Source: Hyphomicrobium album (lineage in GTDB: Bacteria; Pseudomonadota; Alphaproteobacteria; Rhizobiales; Hyphomicrobiaceae). Taken from it: a DNA stretch of 64,000 nt. Location: the NCBI RefSeq assembly GCF_009708035.1, contig NZ_WMBQ01000001.1:868001-932000 (forward strand), given 5' to 3'. The position numbers and the translations under genes are program-made. Within the stretch, counting starts at the first letter, position 1. The number at the start of each line of letters is the position of its first letter. Below the pieces are notes generated by a model that worked only from the letters and a program-made list of their open reading frames with translations, had not been told where the DNA came from and did no database searches. Positions 53,677 to 62,572 of this stretch are shown piece after piece.

Positions 53677-54297
53677 TCACTGGAAGCGGCTCGAGCCGAC
53701 TTTGCCCTGGCGGAAGGCCTGCAGCCATTCGTGGATGTCGGTCGTTCCCGGCTGGCGGGCGTGCATGGTGTCGACGCGGCGACCGTCGATCGACACCTCG
53801 ACCACCGACGCCGTGATGCCGAGTGGCGCAGAAATGAAGCTCACCGCCTGCTGCGTGCGCTGCAGAAGCCGGCGCCGCTCGTATTCACGCGCGTAGTCGA
53901 GATCGGGCAGCGGCGAATTGCCGGCAGGCGCTGCTTGCCGGCGCTCATACGGCGGCTCCTTGAACAGCTTTGCGGCGCGGTGGGCGGCGTAGGATTCGGC
54001 CAGGAAGCGGTCGAACCCGTAGTGCGTCTCATCGACGTCCCAAATCGCCTTCGCCGTGATCAGCAGCGCGATGTCGAAGATGATCGAGCCTTGCCGGCGC
54101 CCGACATCGAGGATCTTGAACCCTTCCCCGCGGTCGTCGACGCGCTCGGGCACCTTGCCGCCGGTGAAGTAGTGCGCGTGCGCGCCGAGCAATATCTGCG
54201 CGCCACCGATGACCTGCTTGGAGCCTGCGGTGCCGATGCCGTGGTGGCTGGCGGCGTCGAGCCCGTCGTAGCGGAGCGAGAGGATGTGTTTTGTCAT
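53677..54297 (-). CDS. Uncharacterised accessory protein
   Basis: The product is 206 residues from ATG 54297. The N-terminal part (ILSLRYDGLDAASHHGIGTA, QVIGGAQILLGAHAHYFTGG, FKILDVGRRQGSIIFDIALL) reads as a soluble domain with an alternating strand and helix pattern. The remainder is charged with a YAREYERRRLLQRTQQAV helix. I have the impression of an uncharacterised family seen in accessory islands but cannot name it safely. The in-frame extension to 54429 looks non-coding. It lies in the irregular 51.5-56.5 kb stretch. Confidence 0.6.
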   Translation of the reverse strand: MTKHILSLRYDGLDAASHHGIGTAGSKQVIGGAQILLGAHAHYFTGGKVPERVDDRGEGFKILDVGRRQGSIIFDIALLITAKAIWDVDETHYGFDRFLAESYAAHRAAKLFKEPPYERRQAAPAGNSPLPDLDYAREYERRRLLQRTQQAVSFISAPLGITASVVEVSIDGRRVDTMHARQPGTTDIHEWLQAFRQGKVGSSRFQ

Positions 54298-54512
54298 GCC
54301 CCTCAGATCGCTTGATTCTTTCTTGTGGCTCAAGCGTACTTTTCGCTTGCGTGCTTTCACGCGAATTAGATTCGCCGCCGCTTGTCGCTCCCTCGCCACT
54401 CTGGCGCAGGCGCATCGCAATAGATGCAAGTGCCTCTACGAACACCACGAGCAACCTCTCCGGGACGGCTGTAAGTGACCGCTGAGCATGTCGGCGGAAG
54501 CGACGGATTGGT

Positions 54513-54962
54513 TCAATCGCCCGCAATGAGCGACTTCAGCAGGGCTGTGCTGTCGGCAAAGTCCTTCAGCCCGCCGCGCCTTGCTTCCTCGATGGCTTCG
54601 ACGGTGGTGATGGCGGGCACCAGCGGCTTGAACGGCACGGCCTTCTCCGTGGCAAAGCGCGCCAACATCAAGCGGAAGACATCGTGCACGAGGCGTATGA
54701 GTTCCAACGTATGCGCGTCGGGCTTCCGGTAGATCAGCACCAGCTCCGGGCCGACGTGGCAATCCCGGCAGTCTTCGAAGATGCCGCTGAGCGGGTGATC
54801 GTGACAGTGGGCCGGAAGGGGTAGATCCGCCGCGAGCCTGTCGATGACGCCGAGGAGCGGCGTATCGAGGCGATGATCGCCTGCCTCCTTCTTTACGCGT
54901 TCGAAATCACTACGGAATTGAAGGGTCGGCTTGATTGTCCGAAATTCCAAGGGTTGGGCCAT
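54513..54962 (-). CDS. Chimera: YafQ-type toxin joined to the C-terminal half of a DinJ/RelB antitoxin
   Basis: One open frame of 149 residues. Residues 1-93 align by eye with YafQ (RelE superfamily mRNA interferase): DHPLSGIFEDCRDCHVGPEL matches YafQ DHPLQGSWKGYRDAHVEPDW. His56, His69 and His93 sit where YafQ has His50, His63 and His87. The YafQ Asp67-Trp68 pair is replaced by Glu-Leu, and the terminal Phe is lost at the join. Residues 94-149 (DVFRLMLARFATEKAVPFKP, then AIEEARRGGLKDFA) match the C-terminal, toxin-wrapping part of DinJ/RelB antitoxins. No ribbon-helix-helix antitoxin start and no second toxin gene are seen nearby. Whether it is active, self-inhibited or dead is unknown. Confidence 0.78.
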   Translation of the reverse strand: MAQPLEFRTIKPTLQFRSDFERVKKEAGDHRLDTPLLGVIDRLAADLPLPAHCHDHPLSGIFEDCRDCHVGPELVLIYRKPDAHTLELIRLVHDVFRLMLARFATEKAVPFKPLVPAITTVEAIEEARRGGLKDFADSTALLKSLIAGD

Positions 54963-55144
54963 AGGTACCGACTGACGCGCTCTGTGGGTGACGGCTTAAT
55001 CCCCGCAACCGGCTGGTTTTGGCCCCGCGTTCGGCCCTAGAGAGATGCAAATGCGCCATTGCAGGAAATGTCTGCAACGGGTCACAAGCGGCAATCAGGT
55101 TCAGAGCGCGTCGTGAGCTCTAGCCGTCTCCCGCTCAATTGCGC

Positions 55145-55175
55145 CTAAAACGCCGGGCCGAAGCTGTTCGAGCGC
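55145..55175 (-). pseudogene. Displaced 3' end of parC (9 codons plus stop)
   Basis: Minus-strand codons read R-S-N-S-F-G-P-A-F-stop, identical to the last nine residues of intact parC at 56547-56576. Eight of 30 bases differ and every difference is synonymous, while the last 12 bases (CCGGCGTTTTAG) are identical. Three further codons (G-Y-A against G-F-P) may belong to it. It lies 18 bp past the hydrolase stop, in the same frame. This fits an old gene end displaced by an insertion. Confidence 0.75.
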
Positions 55176-55192
55176 GCATACCCACCGTGACA

Positions 55193-56395
55193 CTATTCGT
55201 CGCAAGGAGGCCGTCGCAAATGCGACCCCGGAACGCTACATACTTCCTGCCAATATGAAGCGCTTGTTTCATTACGCTCAAGCACAAACTTCGCATCTCC
55301 GGATGACGCTAAGTCTGTAATAATTTGAAGGGCCTCCCACATTAGAGCAAAACGATCGGAGCGGGCTCTAACTTCCAAGTGCGCCGGCGATTTGTCTTCG
55401 ACCGTCATCCTCTTGAGCAGCCGATACTTAGCGTACTTAATGTCCCGCTCGGATATGCCGAGACGCTCTAAAGATTGCTTTTGGCCGTCCTTTATCGCGA
55501 GCTCGATAGCCTCCCGCGTTTTGATGTCGCGAGCCGCATTCACAACCTCTTCTCCGATTAGCGCATTTATGGCGATCTCGGCTCTCGCAGAGGCCAAATC
55601 GCGTTGCTGAACTGCTTCTTGGCGTTGCCCCCACACCCAAAATGCAAATGCGAGCAACGGGGCGAGATAGAATGTCAACTTCACGGGTTCTGCGTTATTG
55701 CCCATCCAAAACATTAGGCCGCGCAGCGGGCTCTCGTCTGGCGACATATTAAAGTGGTGAATGGGCTTGCTGGCGGTCAAAAGTTCCACCCAATTGTCCT
55801 GCATGTATTTATCATCGGGACTACCCTGCATATTTACGAAATAACCGCTATGGCCAAAGGGGGAAAACCGATTGCGAAAATTCTCGCTCGTCATCCCCGA
55901 AAATCCTACGCGGCCTGCCATTCCGGTGAACAGGACGAAGAACTGGCTAAGAAGCAGCACGGCATCTTGAGTGCCACAATCGTTGATTACACGCGAAACG
56001 CGCGAGCCGATCAAGCGCGCCCAATTGAACCCACTGCGCAATACGCTCCCGGACAGGATTACCGTATGTGTAGGTATTCTTTCATGTTCACTCAACCCCC
56101 AAAGGGCCCAGCCAATGACGTGCGTTCCGAAACTGTGGCCAACAAGATCGATTCTTAGCCATTCACGGGAGCGGCACAGAGCTCGAATCTCTTCTCTGAA
56201 CCTTCGGACAACTAACCACCGCGTCGGGGGGACTAGAAATGCCAAAATTGAAAAATACCCCAACTTGTAGTGACAAAATGCTATGTGATCCACGTCTCCG
56301 CTCGACCTTACGAGTCCTTCCAGGCGCTCCTGCCACTTTCCAAAGGTGCGAATTCCGTGCACGGTGATAATGAGATGTGATTTATTGGAGCTCAT
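55193..56395 (-). CDS. Membrane-associated alpha/beta hydrolase, horizontally acquired cargo
   Basis: The product is 400 residues from ATG 56395, with AAAAGGA upstream. The N-terminus LIITVHGIRTFGKWQERLEG is the oxyanion-hole region of an alpha/beta hydrolase, and DLVGHSFGTHVIGWALWG holds the nucleophile Ser. A hydrophobic helix (VKLTFYLAPLLAFAFWVWG) lies near residues 250-268. A charged, coiled-coil-like region (QRDLASARAEIAINALIGEE) follows, then a C-terminal soluble part. Base composition is richer in A+T than neighbouring genes. Function is unknown; a lipase-like membrane-acting role is only a guess. Confidence 0.75.
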   Translation of the reverse strand: MSSNKSHLIITVHGIRTFGKWQERLEGLVRSSGDVDHIAFCHYKLGYFSILAFLVPPTRWLVVRRFREEIRALCRSREWLRIDLVGHSFGTHVIGWALWGLSEHERIPTHTVILSGSVLRSGFNWARLIGSRVSRVINDCGTQDAVLLLSQFFVLFTGMAGRVGFSGMTSENFRNRFSPFGHSGYFVNMQGSPDDKYMQDNWVELLTASKPIHHFNMSPDESPLRGLMFWMGNNAEPVKLTFYLAPLLAFAFWVWGQRQEAVQQRDLASARAEIAINALIGEEVVNAARDIKTREAIELAIKDGQKQSLERLGISERDIKYAKYRLLKRMTVEDKSPAHLEVRARSDRFALMWEALQIITDLASSGDAKFVLERNETSASYWQEVCSVPGSHLRRPPCDE

Positions 56396-56546
56396 TCGAG
56401 CGTCCTTTTGCCCGTACGAATGAAAAGCCAATATTTGCGTCAAATCCAATTTCGTGGGAGCCGTAGAACGGCACTTCTTTCGATAAGCATCGGAAATCTG
56501 CTTGTTAGCAATAACTACGCAATCGTTTGGTTCGCGAAGCGTACAA

Positions 56547-58802
56547 CTAAAACGCCGGCCCGAACGAGTTGCTCCGCGGAAATCCCTTCGGCACCAGGCG
56601 CCCTGACTGCGCCCGCGCGCCCACCCACTCCTTGAGCTCGCTCCAGCTCAGCGTGAACGTGCGCCCGGCGCTGTCGGTCCACGTCAGGCCGTCGGCCTTC
56701 TTGAACACGCGCGCATCGGCCAGCGCGCCCTCTTTCGACTTCTGCAGGATGACGCCCTTGCCGCGCGTCATCTCGTTGATCTCCTCGAGCTTGAAGATCA
56801 GCATCTTGCGATTGTCGCCCAGGATCGCCACGTGGTCGGCGCCCACCGGCACCGGCACGATGAGCTTGGCCTCCTCCGGCTCCGTCACGTTCAACACCTG
56901 CTTGCCCTTGCGCGTCGAGGCGACGACCTCGTCCTCCGGCACGATGAAGCCGTAGCCGCCGGTCGAGGCGATCAGCAGCTTGCGTCCCGGCTGGTAGGGG
57001 AAGGCGTCGGAAATGTCGTGGTTCTCCTCCAGGTCGATCATCAGCCGCACCGGCTCGCCGTGGCCGCGGCCGCCCGGGAGCAGCGAGGCTTCGAGCGTGA
57101 ACACCTTGCCGTTGGTGGCGAGCAGCAGCAGCTTGTCGGTGGTCGAGGCCTTGATGGCCCGCTTGAGCTTGTCGCCCTGCTTGAACTCGAGCTTCGTCAG
57201 GTCGTCGACGTGGCCCTTCAGCGCCCGCACCCAGCCCTTGTCGGACAGGACGATGGTGATCGGCTCCTTCTCGATCAGCGCCGCGTCGAGATCGACGTCG
57301 ATCGTCGGCGCGTCGGCGAACGAGGTGCGGCGCCGGCCGAGCGGCGTCGACTTGGAATAGGTCTCGCGCACCTGCTTCACTTCCGACGCGATGCGCTCCC
57401 ACTGCAGCTCGTCCGACTTCAGGAGCTGCTGCAGCTCGCGCCGTTCCTTCGAAAGCTTGTCGTGCTCGGCGCGGATCTCGACCTCTTCGAGCTTCGACAG
57501 GCTCTTCAAGCGCAGGTTCAGGATGGCGTCGGCCTGCACCTCGGTGAGCTTGAAGCGGGTGATCAGCTTCGCCTTCGGGTCGTCCTCGAAGCGGACGATG
57601 CGGATCACCTCGTCGATGTTGAGGTAGGCGACGAGGTAGCCGTCGAGCACTTCCAGGCGGTGCTCGATCTTCCGCAGCCGGAACTGCGAACGCTTCACCA
57701 GCACGTCGACGCGGTGCTCCAGCCACTGGCGCAGCACGTCGCGCAGGCCGAGCACGTTGGGGACCTGCCCCGCCGACAGCACGTTCATGTTGAGGCCGAA
57801 GCGCAGCTCCAGCTCGGTCGAACGGAACATGCTCTCCATCAGCAGCAGCGGATCGACCGTGCGGCTCTTCGGCTCGAGGATGAGGCGGATCTCCTCGGCG
57901 CTCTCGTCGCGCACGTCGCCGAGCAGCGGCAGCTTCTTCTCCGTCATCAGCTCGGCGATGCGCTCGACGAGCTTCGCCTTCTGCACCTGGTAGGGCACCT
58001 CGGTGACGACGATCTGGTAGGTGCCGCGCCCCGTCTCCTCCTTCTCCCACTTGGCGCGCAGGCGGAAGCCGCCGCGGCCGGTCTTGTAGGCTTCGAGGAT
58101 GCTGTCACGCGGCTCGACCAGCACGCCGCCAGTCGGGAAGTCGGGGCCGGGGATCATCTCGACCAGCTTCTCGACCGTCGCGTTCGGATGCTTGATGAGA
58201 TGCAAGAGCCCGGCGCACAGCTCGTCGGCGTTGTGCGGGGGAATGTTCGTCGCCATGCCGACGGCGATGCCGGACGAGCCGTTGGCGAGCAGGTTGGGAA
58301 ACGCCGCCGGCAGCACCGCCGGCTCCTGCACGCGCCCGTCGTAGTTGGGGCGGAAGTCGACGCACTCCTCGTCGATGCCTTCCAAGAGCGCCGCCGCCAC
58401 CGCGGTCATGCGCGCTTCGGTGTAGCGCTCGGCGGCCGGGTTATCGCCGTCGATGTTGCCGAAGTTGCCCTGGCCGTCGACCAGCGGGTAGCGGACGGCG
58501 AAATCCTGGGCGAGGCGGGCCAGCGCGTCGTAGATCGCCTGGTTCCCGTGCGGGTGGTAGTCGCCCATCACCTCGCCGACGATCTTGGCGCACTTCAAAA
58601 ACCCGCCGTTCGGGTCGAGGCGCAATTCGCGCATGGCGTAGACGATGCGCCGGTGCACCGGCTTCAGGCCGTCGCGCACGTCGGGCAGCGCCCGGTGCAT
58701 GATGGTGGTCAGCGCGTACGCGAGGTAGCGCTCCTCCAGGGCATCCCTGAGGTTGATTGGCTCGATGCCGTCGGGGCCGGGCAGAATCGGTTTGTCGCTC
58801 AT
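56547..58802 (-). CDS. parC: DNA topoisomerase IV subunit A
   Basis: It decatenates replicated chromosomes together with ParE. The product is 751 residues from ATG 58802. The catalytic Tyr is in [11 protein letters not shown] (Tyr127), in the region after [15 protein letters not shown]. The C-terminal part contains the beta-propeller repeats ([37 protein letters not shown]). GyrA-box motifs are not evident, which favours ParC over GyrA. The QRDR reads [12 protein letters not shown], where E. coli has Asp79 and Ser80. The last codons are duplicated downstream at 55145. Confidence 0.96.
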   Translation of the reverse strand: MSDKPILPGPDGIEPINLRDALEERYLAYALTTIMHRALPDVRDGLKPVHRRIVYAMRELRLDPNGGFLKCAKIVGEVMGDYHPHGNQAIYDALARLAQDFAVRYPLVDGQGNFGNIDGDNPAAERYTEARMTAVAAALLEGIDEECVDFRPNYDGRVQEPAVLPAAFPNLLANGSSGIAVGMATNIPPHNADELCAGLLHLIKHPNATVEKLVEMIPGPDFPTGGVLVEPRDSILEAYKTGRGGFRLRAKWEKEETGRGTYQIVVTEVPYQVQKAKLVERIAELMTEKKLPLLGDVRDESAEEIRLILEPKSRTVDPLLLMESMFRSTELELRFGLNMNVLSAGQVPNVLGLRDVLRQWLEHRVDVLVKRSQFRLRKIEHRLEVLDGYLVAYLNIDEVIRIVRFEDDPKAKLITRFKLTEVQADAILNLRLKSLSKLEEVEIRAEHDKLSKERRELQQLLKSDELQWERIASEVKQVRETYSKSTPLGRRRTSFADAPTIDVDLDAALIEKEPITIVLSDKGWVRALKGHVDDLTKLEFKQGDKLKRAIKASTTDKLLLLATNGKVFTLEASLLPGGRGHGEPVRLMIDLEENHDISDAFPYQPGRKLLIASTGGYGFIVPEDEVVASTRKGKQVLNVTEPEEAKLIVPVPVGADHVAILGDNRKMLIFKLEEINEMTRGKGVILQKSKEGALADARVFKKADGLTWTDSAGRTFTLSWSELKEWVGARAQSGRLVPKGFPRSNSFGPAF

Positions 58803-59012
58803 AGGGCATGGGCTAGCGCGCGGCCGCTCGGGCGGCAAGCCTTAGGTTGCCGATGCAGCTCCCTTTCGCAGTGTTCCCCACGGAATTGCACAACCCCTTG
58901 TTTGGGCGTCCTTAACATACGGATCTTTCAATAGGCCCGAGGCGTGTGCACCTGCCGGTTCGTACGCTTCCGGTCGCAACGACCGAGTATGCGTATGCGA
59001 GGCGCGCCGCAC

Positions 59013-59660
59013 ATGGGCGATGATGCGTTTCCCACCTATACCGAGGCGGAGGAGTTCGCCGACACCCTCGTGCACGCCATCGGCGTGACGGTCGGCTTCA
59101 TCGCCGCCATCACGCTCGTCATCATGGCGCTTAAGCAGCTCCCCACCGACGCCGCCACCGCCGTCGTCATCTACGCGCTCGGCATGCTCGCCATGTTCTG
59201 CTTCTCCGCCGCCTACAATCTGTCGCGCGGGCCCAAGCGCTGGCTTTTGCGGCGCTGCGACCATGCCGCCATCTTCATCAAGATCGCCGCGACGTACACG
59301 CCGTTCGCCGTTGCCAAGATGGGCGGCACAACGGGCTTGGTCCTGCTCGCGGCCGTGTGGGGCATCGCGCTCGCCGGCGCCGCGGCGAAGCTCATCGCTC
59401 CGCACCGCGTCGCCGGCATGTCGACGCTTCTCTATCTGGCGCAGGGATGGTTGTGCGTGCTGACGATGCAGCCGCTGCTCTCGGCCCTATCGCCGACGTC
59501 GATGGTCCTGCTGCTCGTCGGCGGCGTGCTCTACACGGTAGGCGTCATCTTCCACCGCTGGGAGCGGCTCAGCTACCACAACGCCATTTGGCATGTCTTC
59601 GTGCTGGTGGCCTCCGCCTGCCACTTCGGAGCTGTGCTCGACGCGGTGGTATTGGGTTAG
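59013..59660 (+). CDS. Hemolysin III family (TrhA/PAQR-like) membrane protein
   Basis: The product is 215 residues, preferring ATG 59013. Seven hydrophobic helices are visible. The signature FADTLVHAIGVTVGFIAAI, FCFSAAYNLSRGPKRWLLRR, CDHAAIFIKIAATYTPFA and the final VFVLVASACHFGAVLDAVV contain the Ser/His/Asp/His cluster of PAQR-type proteins that bind a metal. A close paralogue lies at 62573. Confidence 0.9.
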   Translation: MGDDAFPTYTEAEEFADTLVHAIGVTVGFIAAITLVIMALKQLPTDAATAVVIYALGMLAMFCFSAAYNLSRGPKRWLLRRCDHAAIFIKIAATYTPFAVAKMGGTTGLVLLAAVWGIALAGAAAKLIAPHRVAGMSTLLYLAQGWLCVLTMQPLLSALSPTSMVLLLVGGVLYTVGVIFHRWERLSYHNAIWHVFVLVASACHFGAVLDAVVLG

Positions 59661-59792
59661 CGGAAGGCAGTGCGCCAGCCAATGAACTGCAGGCACACTG
59701 CGCCCGCGTTCAGAGAGACGACAAAACACGCCTGCATCAGGAACCGCCCTCCCCTCCACCGGTTATAGGCCATACCGGCAATGGAGGGCCCT

Positions 59793-60200
59793 ATGACACA
59801 ATCTGACCAGCGCGGCCCAATGAGCACGCAGGCATTGTTGCGCCAGCCAATTCTAGCAATGCAGCGGCCGACGCTCGAGGCCGTGGCCGAAATGAACGGC
59901 AAGCTCTACGAAGGCATCGCGGCGATGAACAAGGAGTGGACCTCCTTCGTCAATCGGCGACTCAAGGAAGATTTTGGGATTGCGGAGCAGCTCGCTGCTT
60001 GCACCACGACTGAGGACATGTTGCGCACCTGTACCGGATACGTCCGCACGGCGTGGACGGACTATCAATCCGGTCTCGAACAGATGACCCGACTAAACAG
60101 CGCTCTCGCGCAGCAGACACTCTCGGCGCTGCAATCGCATATGGATCGCGCCGTCAAGCAGAGCTCTGAGACTGGCCCGCAGGCGGGTGACACCGCCTAA
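59793..60200 (+). CDS. Phasin-family protein
   Basis: The product is 135 residues from ATG 59793, with GGAGG upstream. It is all-helical and amphipathic: AMNKEWTSFVNRRLKEDFGI, LRTCTGYVRTAWTDYQSGLE and MTRLNSALAQQTLSAL follow the phasin-2 pattern of W/F/Y spacing. Phasins coat polyhydroxyalkanoate granules. The polymerase gene phaC is at 6.9 kb. Confidence 0.75.
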   Translation: MTQSDQRGPMSTQALLRQPILAMQRPTLEAVAEMNGKLYEGIAAMNKEWTSFVNRRLKEDFGIAEQLAACTTTEDMLRTCTGYVRTAWTDYQSGLEQMTRLNSALAQQTLSALQSHMDRAVKQSSETGPQAGDTA

Positions 60201-60217
60201 TCAAGCTTTGCAGCAAA

Positions 60218-60490
60218 TCACGCGGGTAGCTGCATGTTGGCCTGGGAAAGGAGGAGTCGTTGCATGACGCGGATGCTTGCCTGCATCATCAGCATGGCAA
60301 CCTCCTCTTGCTCCGTGTCGAGGGCAAGCGCCCGTATGGCGTTCGCGTAGGCAGCGGCAGTCGAAGTGCCGAATGGGTTGTCAGGATGTTCGCTGTCGAA
60401 CGCCAGCGCCTTGACTTGCATCAGGGCCGCAAGCTCGATGGTTTCGGCTGTGATCCTCGCCGCTTGAGGGTTCAACTTAGGCATGTCCAT
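60218..60490 (-). CDS. Hypothetical 90-residue helical protein
   Basis: The product is 90 residues from ATG 60490 (alternative ATG 60484), with GAGCGGGG upstream. It is mostly helical with conserved-looking PQAARITAETIELAALMQVK and LDTEQEEVAMLMMQASIRVM parts. No signal peptide or metal motif is seen. It converges on the phasin gene with only 17 bp between the stops, so a storage-granule role is possible but unproven. Confidence 0.65.
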   Translation of the reverse strand: MDMPKLNPQAARITAETIELAALMQVKALAFDSEHPDNPFGTSTAAAYANAIRALALDTEQEEVAMLMMQASIRVMQRLLLSQANMQLPA

Positions 60491-60654
60491 CCCCGCTCGT
60501 TTTGTCGTGGTAATGCGCAATTCTAGCGCTTCCTCCCGCGGCGTGGACGTTCGGCAAGCGTAACGCTTGTGGATAGGGCACGTCGTCGGACGTGGCACTG
60601 GCTGAGCGGCGAGACAAATGCTCAAGCATGGCAGTTGGGGGAACGGAGGTCGGC

Positions 60655-61944
60655 TTAGGGGTAGAGGCCGCGCTCCTGCCGCGCCTTCAGGATGCGCTCG
60701 CAGGCGACCACGAAGGCCGCGGTGCGCAGCGAGATCGCGTGACGGTCGGCCTCGCTCCAAATCTTGCGCAGCGCGTCCGTGAGGATCGTGTCGAGCCGCG
60801 CGTCGATCTCGGCGTCCGTCCAGAAGAAGCTCGAGAAGTCCTGCACCCACTCGAAATAGCTGACCGTGACGCCGCCGGCATTGCAGATGACATCCGGGAC
60901 GACGAGAATTCCCCGGTCCGCAAGAATGTCGTCGGCACCCGCGAGCGTCGGCCCGTTCGCGCCTTCGAGCACGAGCTTGGCGCGTGTCCGCTTGGCGCGC
61001 TCCGGCGTGATCTGCGCTTCGAGCGCCGCGGGAATGAGGATGTCGCAGGCGACGTCCCAGAATTGTTCCTTGTCGAGGCACTCGCCGTCCGCGCAGGTGT
61101 GGACGCCGCGGCTGTCGTGCGCCGCCTTGACCTTGGCGACGTCGAGGCCGCTCTCCTTGAAGAGCGTCCCCTTGCTGTCCTGCACCGCCACGATCTTCGC
61201 GCCGGCATCGGCAAACAGCTTGGCGGCCGTCGACCCGACGTTGCCGAAGCCCTGGACGGCGACGCGCGCCCCCTCGAGCTTAAGACCGATGCGTCCCGCC
61301 GCTTCCCGGCCGGTGACGAACACGCCGCGCCCCGTCGCCGTGACGCGCCCCAACGAGCCACCGAGCTCGACCGGCTTGCCCGTGACGACGCCCGTCGCGG
61401 TGGCCCCGACGTTCATCGAGTAGGTGTCCATCATCCACGCCATGATCTGGGCGTTGGTGTTGACGTCGGGCGCCGGGATGTCCTGCTGCGGGCCGATGAT
61501 GATGCCGATCTCGCTGGTGTAGCGGCGGGTGATCTTCTCCAGCTCGCTTCGCGACAGCAGCGCCGGGTCGACGCGAATGCCGCCCTTGGCGCCGCCGAAG
61601 GGCAGGTTCACGGCCGCCGTCTTCACCGTCATCCAGGCGGCGAGCGCCATCACCTCCTCCAGGCACACGGCGGGGTGATAGCGCACGCCGCCCTTGCCCG
61701 GACCGCGCGACAGGTTGTGCTGGACGCGAAACCCCTCGAAGTGGCGCACGCTGCCGTCGTCCATCTCGACCGGGATGTCGACGATCAAGGTGCGCTTGGG
61801 ACGCTTCAGCGTCTCGGTCCAGCGGCCGAGCTTGCCGAGGTACGGCGCGACGCGATCGACTTGCGACAGGTAGGTGCCCCAGGCGCTGTCGGCGGCGCGC
61901 GACGCGTAGGAAAGCGAATACGAATGCTCGGTGCTCTCTGTCAT
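60655..61944 (-). CDS. gdhA: Glu/Leu/Phe/Val-family (glutamate) dehydrogenase
   Basis: It interconverts glutamate and 2-oxoglutarate plus ammonia. The product is 429 residues, the short hexameric type. Motifs include [39 protein letters not shown] with the catalytic Lys, [20 protein letters not shown], and the Rossmann motif [20 protein letters not shown]. It belongs to the same nitrogen theme as glnII and glsA. Cofactor preference cannot be stated with confidence. Confidence 0.93.
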   Translation of the reverse strand: MTESTEHSYSLSYASRAADSAWGTYLSQVDRVAPYLGKLGRWTETLKRPKRTLIVDIPVEMDDGSVRHFEGFRVQHNLSRGPGKGGVRYHPAVCLEEVMALAAWMTVKTAAVNLPFGGAKGGIRVDPALLSRSELEKITRRYTSEIGIIIGPQQDIPAPDVNTNAQIMAWMMDTYSMNVGATATGVVTGKPVELGGSLGRVTATGRGVFVTGREAAGRIGLKLEGARVAVQGFGNVGSTAAKLFADAGAKIVAVQDSKGTLFKESGLDVAKVKAAHDSRGVHTCADGECLDKEQFWDVACDILIPAALEAQITPERAKRTRAKLVLEGANGPTLAGADDILADRGILVVPDVICNAGGVTVSYFEWVQDFSSFFWTDAEIDARLDTILTDALRKIWSEADRHAISLRTAAFVVACERILKARQERGLYP

Positions 61945-62308
61945 GGGGGAATCCCGTCTCGTTGAACCAGCAGACCGTCACGGCACGGCCGGACATCAAT
62001 TGAGGCGTGCACGGACCCACGCATAACGCTCACCCGCCGCTAGGCGGGCCATATTTCACGTCCGGTGACACTAAAGTGACGTTTCAGCCCGCGCCCGCGC
62101 GCATTTGCAGCTTGCTTTGTCGGGCCTAAGCGCGCATTTTCCCGGCTCGAACTGGCCGGCAGACCGAGCCGCGGCGCTTAGGGCATAGCCCTCCGCCACG
62201 AGTTCTTTGAACCAACCATCATTCGAAACACCGAAGGGGCGGTGCGGACACGATCAACGTGCACGCGCCCGCCCATTGTCTTTTTATAGCCTCTAGGAAA
62301 CTGACCTC
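61945..62308. other. 364-bp region upstream of cspA
   Basis: No open frame is convincing. It must contain the gdhA promoter and the cspA promoter with a long 5' leader, as is usual for cold-shock genes. A short palindrome, CACTAAAGTG, lies at 62089-62098. Just before cspA an AGGA site precedes the ATG by about ten bases. Confidence 0.45.
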
Positions 62309-62518
62309 ATGACCAACGGCACCGTGAAATTCTACAACGCCAGCAAGGGCTACGGCTTCATCGCTCCCGACAACGGCGAGCGTGACGTGTTCGTCCACGC
62401 CACCGCCCTGGAGCGTGCCGGCATCCACAGCCTCAACGAAGGCCAGAAGGTCTCGTTCGAAGCTGGCGAGGACCGCAAGAGCGGCAAGGTCTCCGTGCAG
62501 ACCATCGAGCTCCTCTAA
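62309..62518 (+). CDS. cspA: Cold-shock domain protein
   Basis: The product is 69 residues. Both RNA-binding motifs of the CspA fold are present: [11 protein letters not shown] (RNP1) and DVFVHATAL (RNP2). The protein binds single-stranded nucleic acid and relaxes mRNA structure. A long non-coding leader before the ATG and a strong terminator right after the stop make it a single-gene unit. The start ATG is preceded by AGGA. Confidence 0.95.
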   Translation: MTNGTVKFYNASKGYGFIAPDNGERDVFVHATALERAGIHSLNEGQKVSFEAGEDRKSGKVSVQTIELL

Positions 62519-62525
62519 GAATACG

Positions 62526-62568
62526 AGCGGCCGGCGCGCGGGAAATCGCTGCGCCGGCCGCTTTTTTT
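62526..62568 (+). terminator. Strong rho-independent terminator of cspA
   Basis: AGCGGCCGGCGC and GCGCCGGCCGCT form a perfect 12-bp stem around a 13-nt loop. A run of seven T follows. It begins 7 bp after the cspA stop, and the next gene's ATG lies only 4 bp after the T-run. Confidence 0.93.
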
Positions 62569-62572
62569 GTAT

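Larger units (their letters stand above)
55145..56546. mobile_element. Putative 1.4-kb integrated element at the parC 3' end
   Basis: The segment is bounded by the current end of parC (56547) and a displaced parC end (55145-55174). It carries one AT-richer gene. The imperfect direct repeats share an exact 12-bp core. No integrase, transposase or terminal inverted repeat is visible inside, so it is either cargo mobilised in trans or a remnant of a larger insertion. Confidence 0.55.

Noticed and set aside
54436-54762. Alternative minus-strand frame overlapping the toxin chimera
   Set aside because: It is out of frame with the toxin and antitoxin motifs and has no motif of its own.
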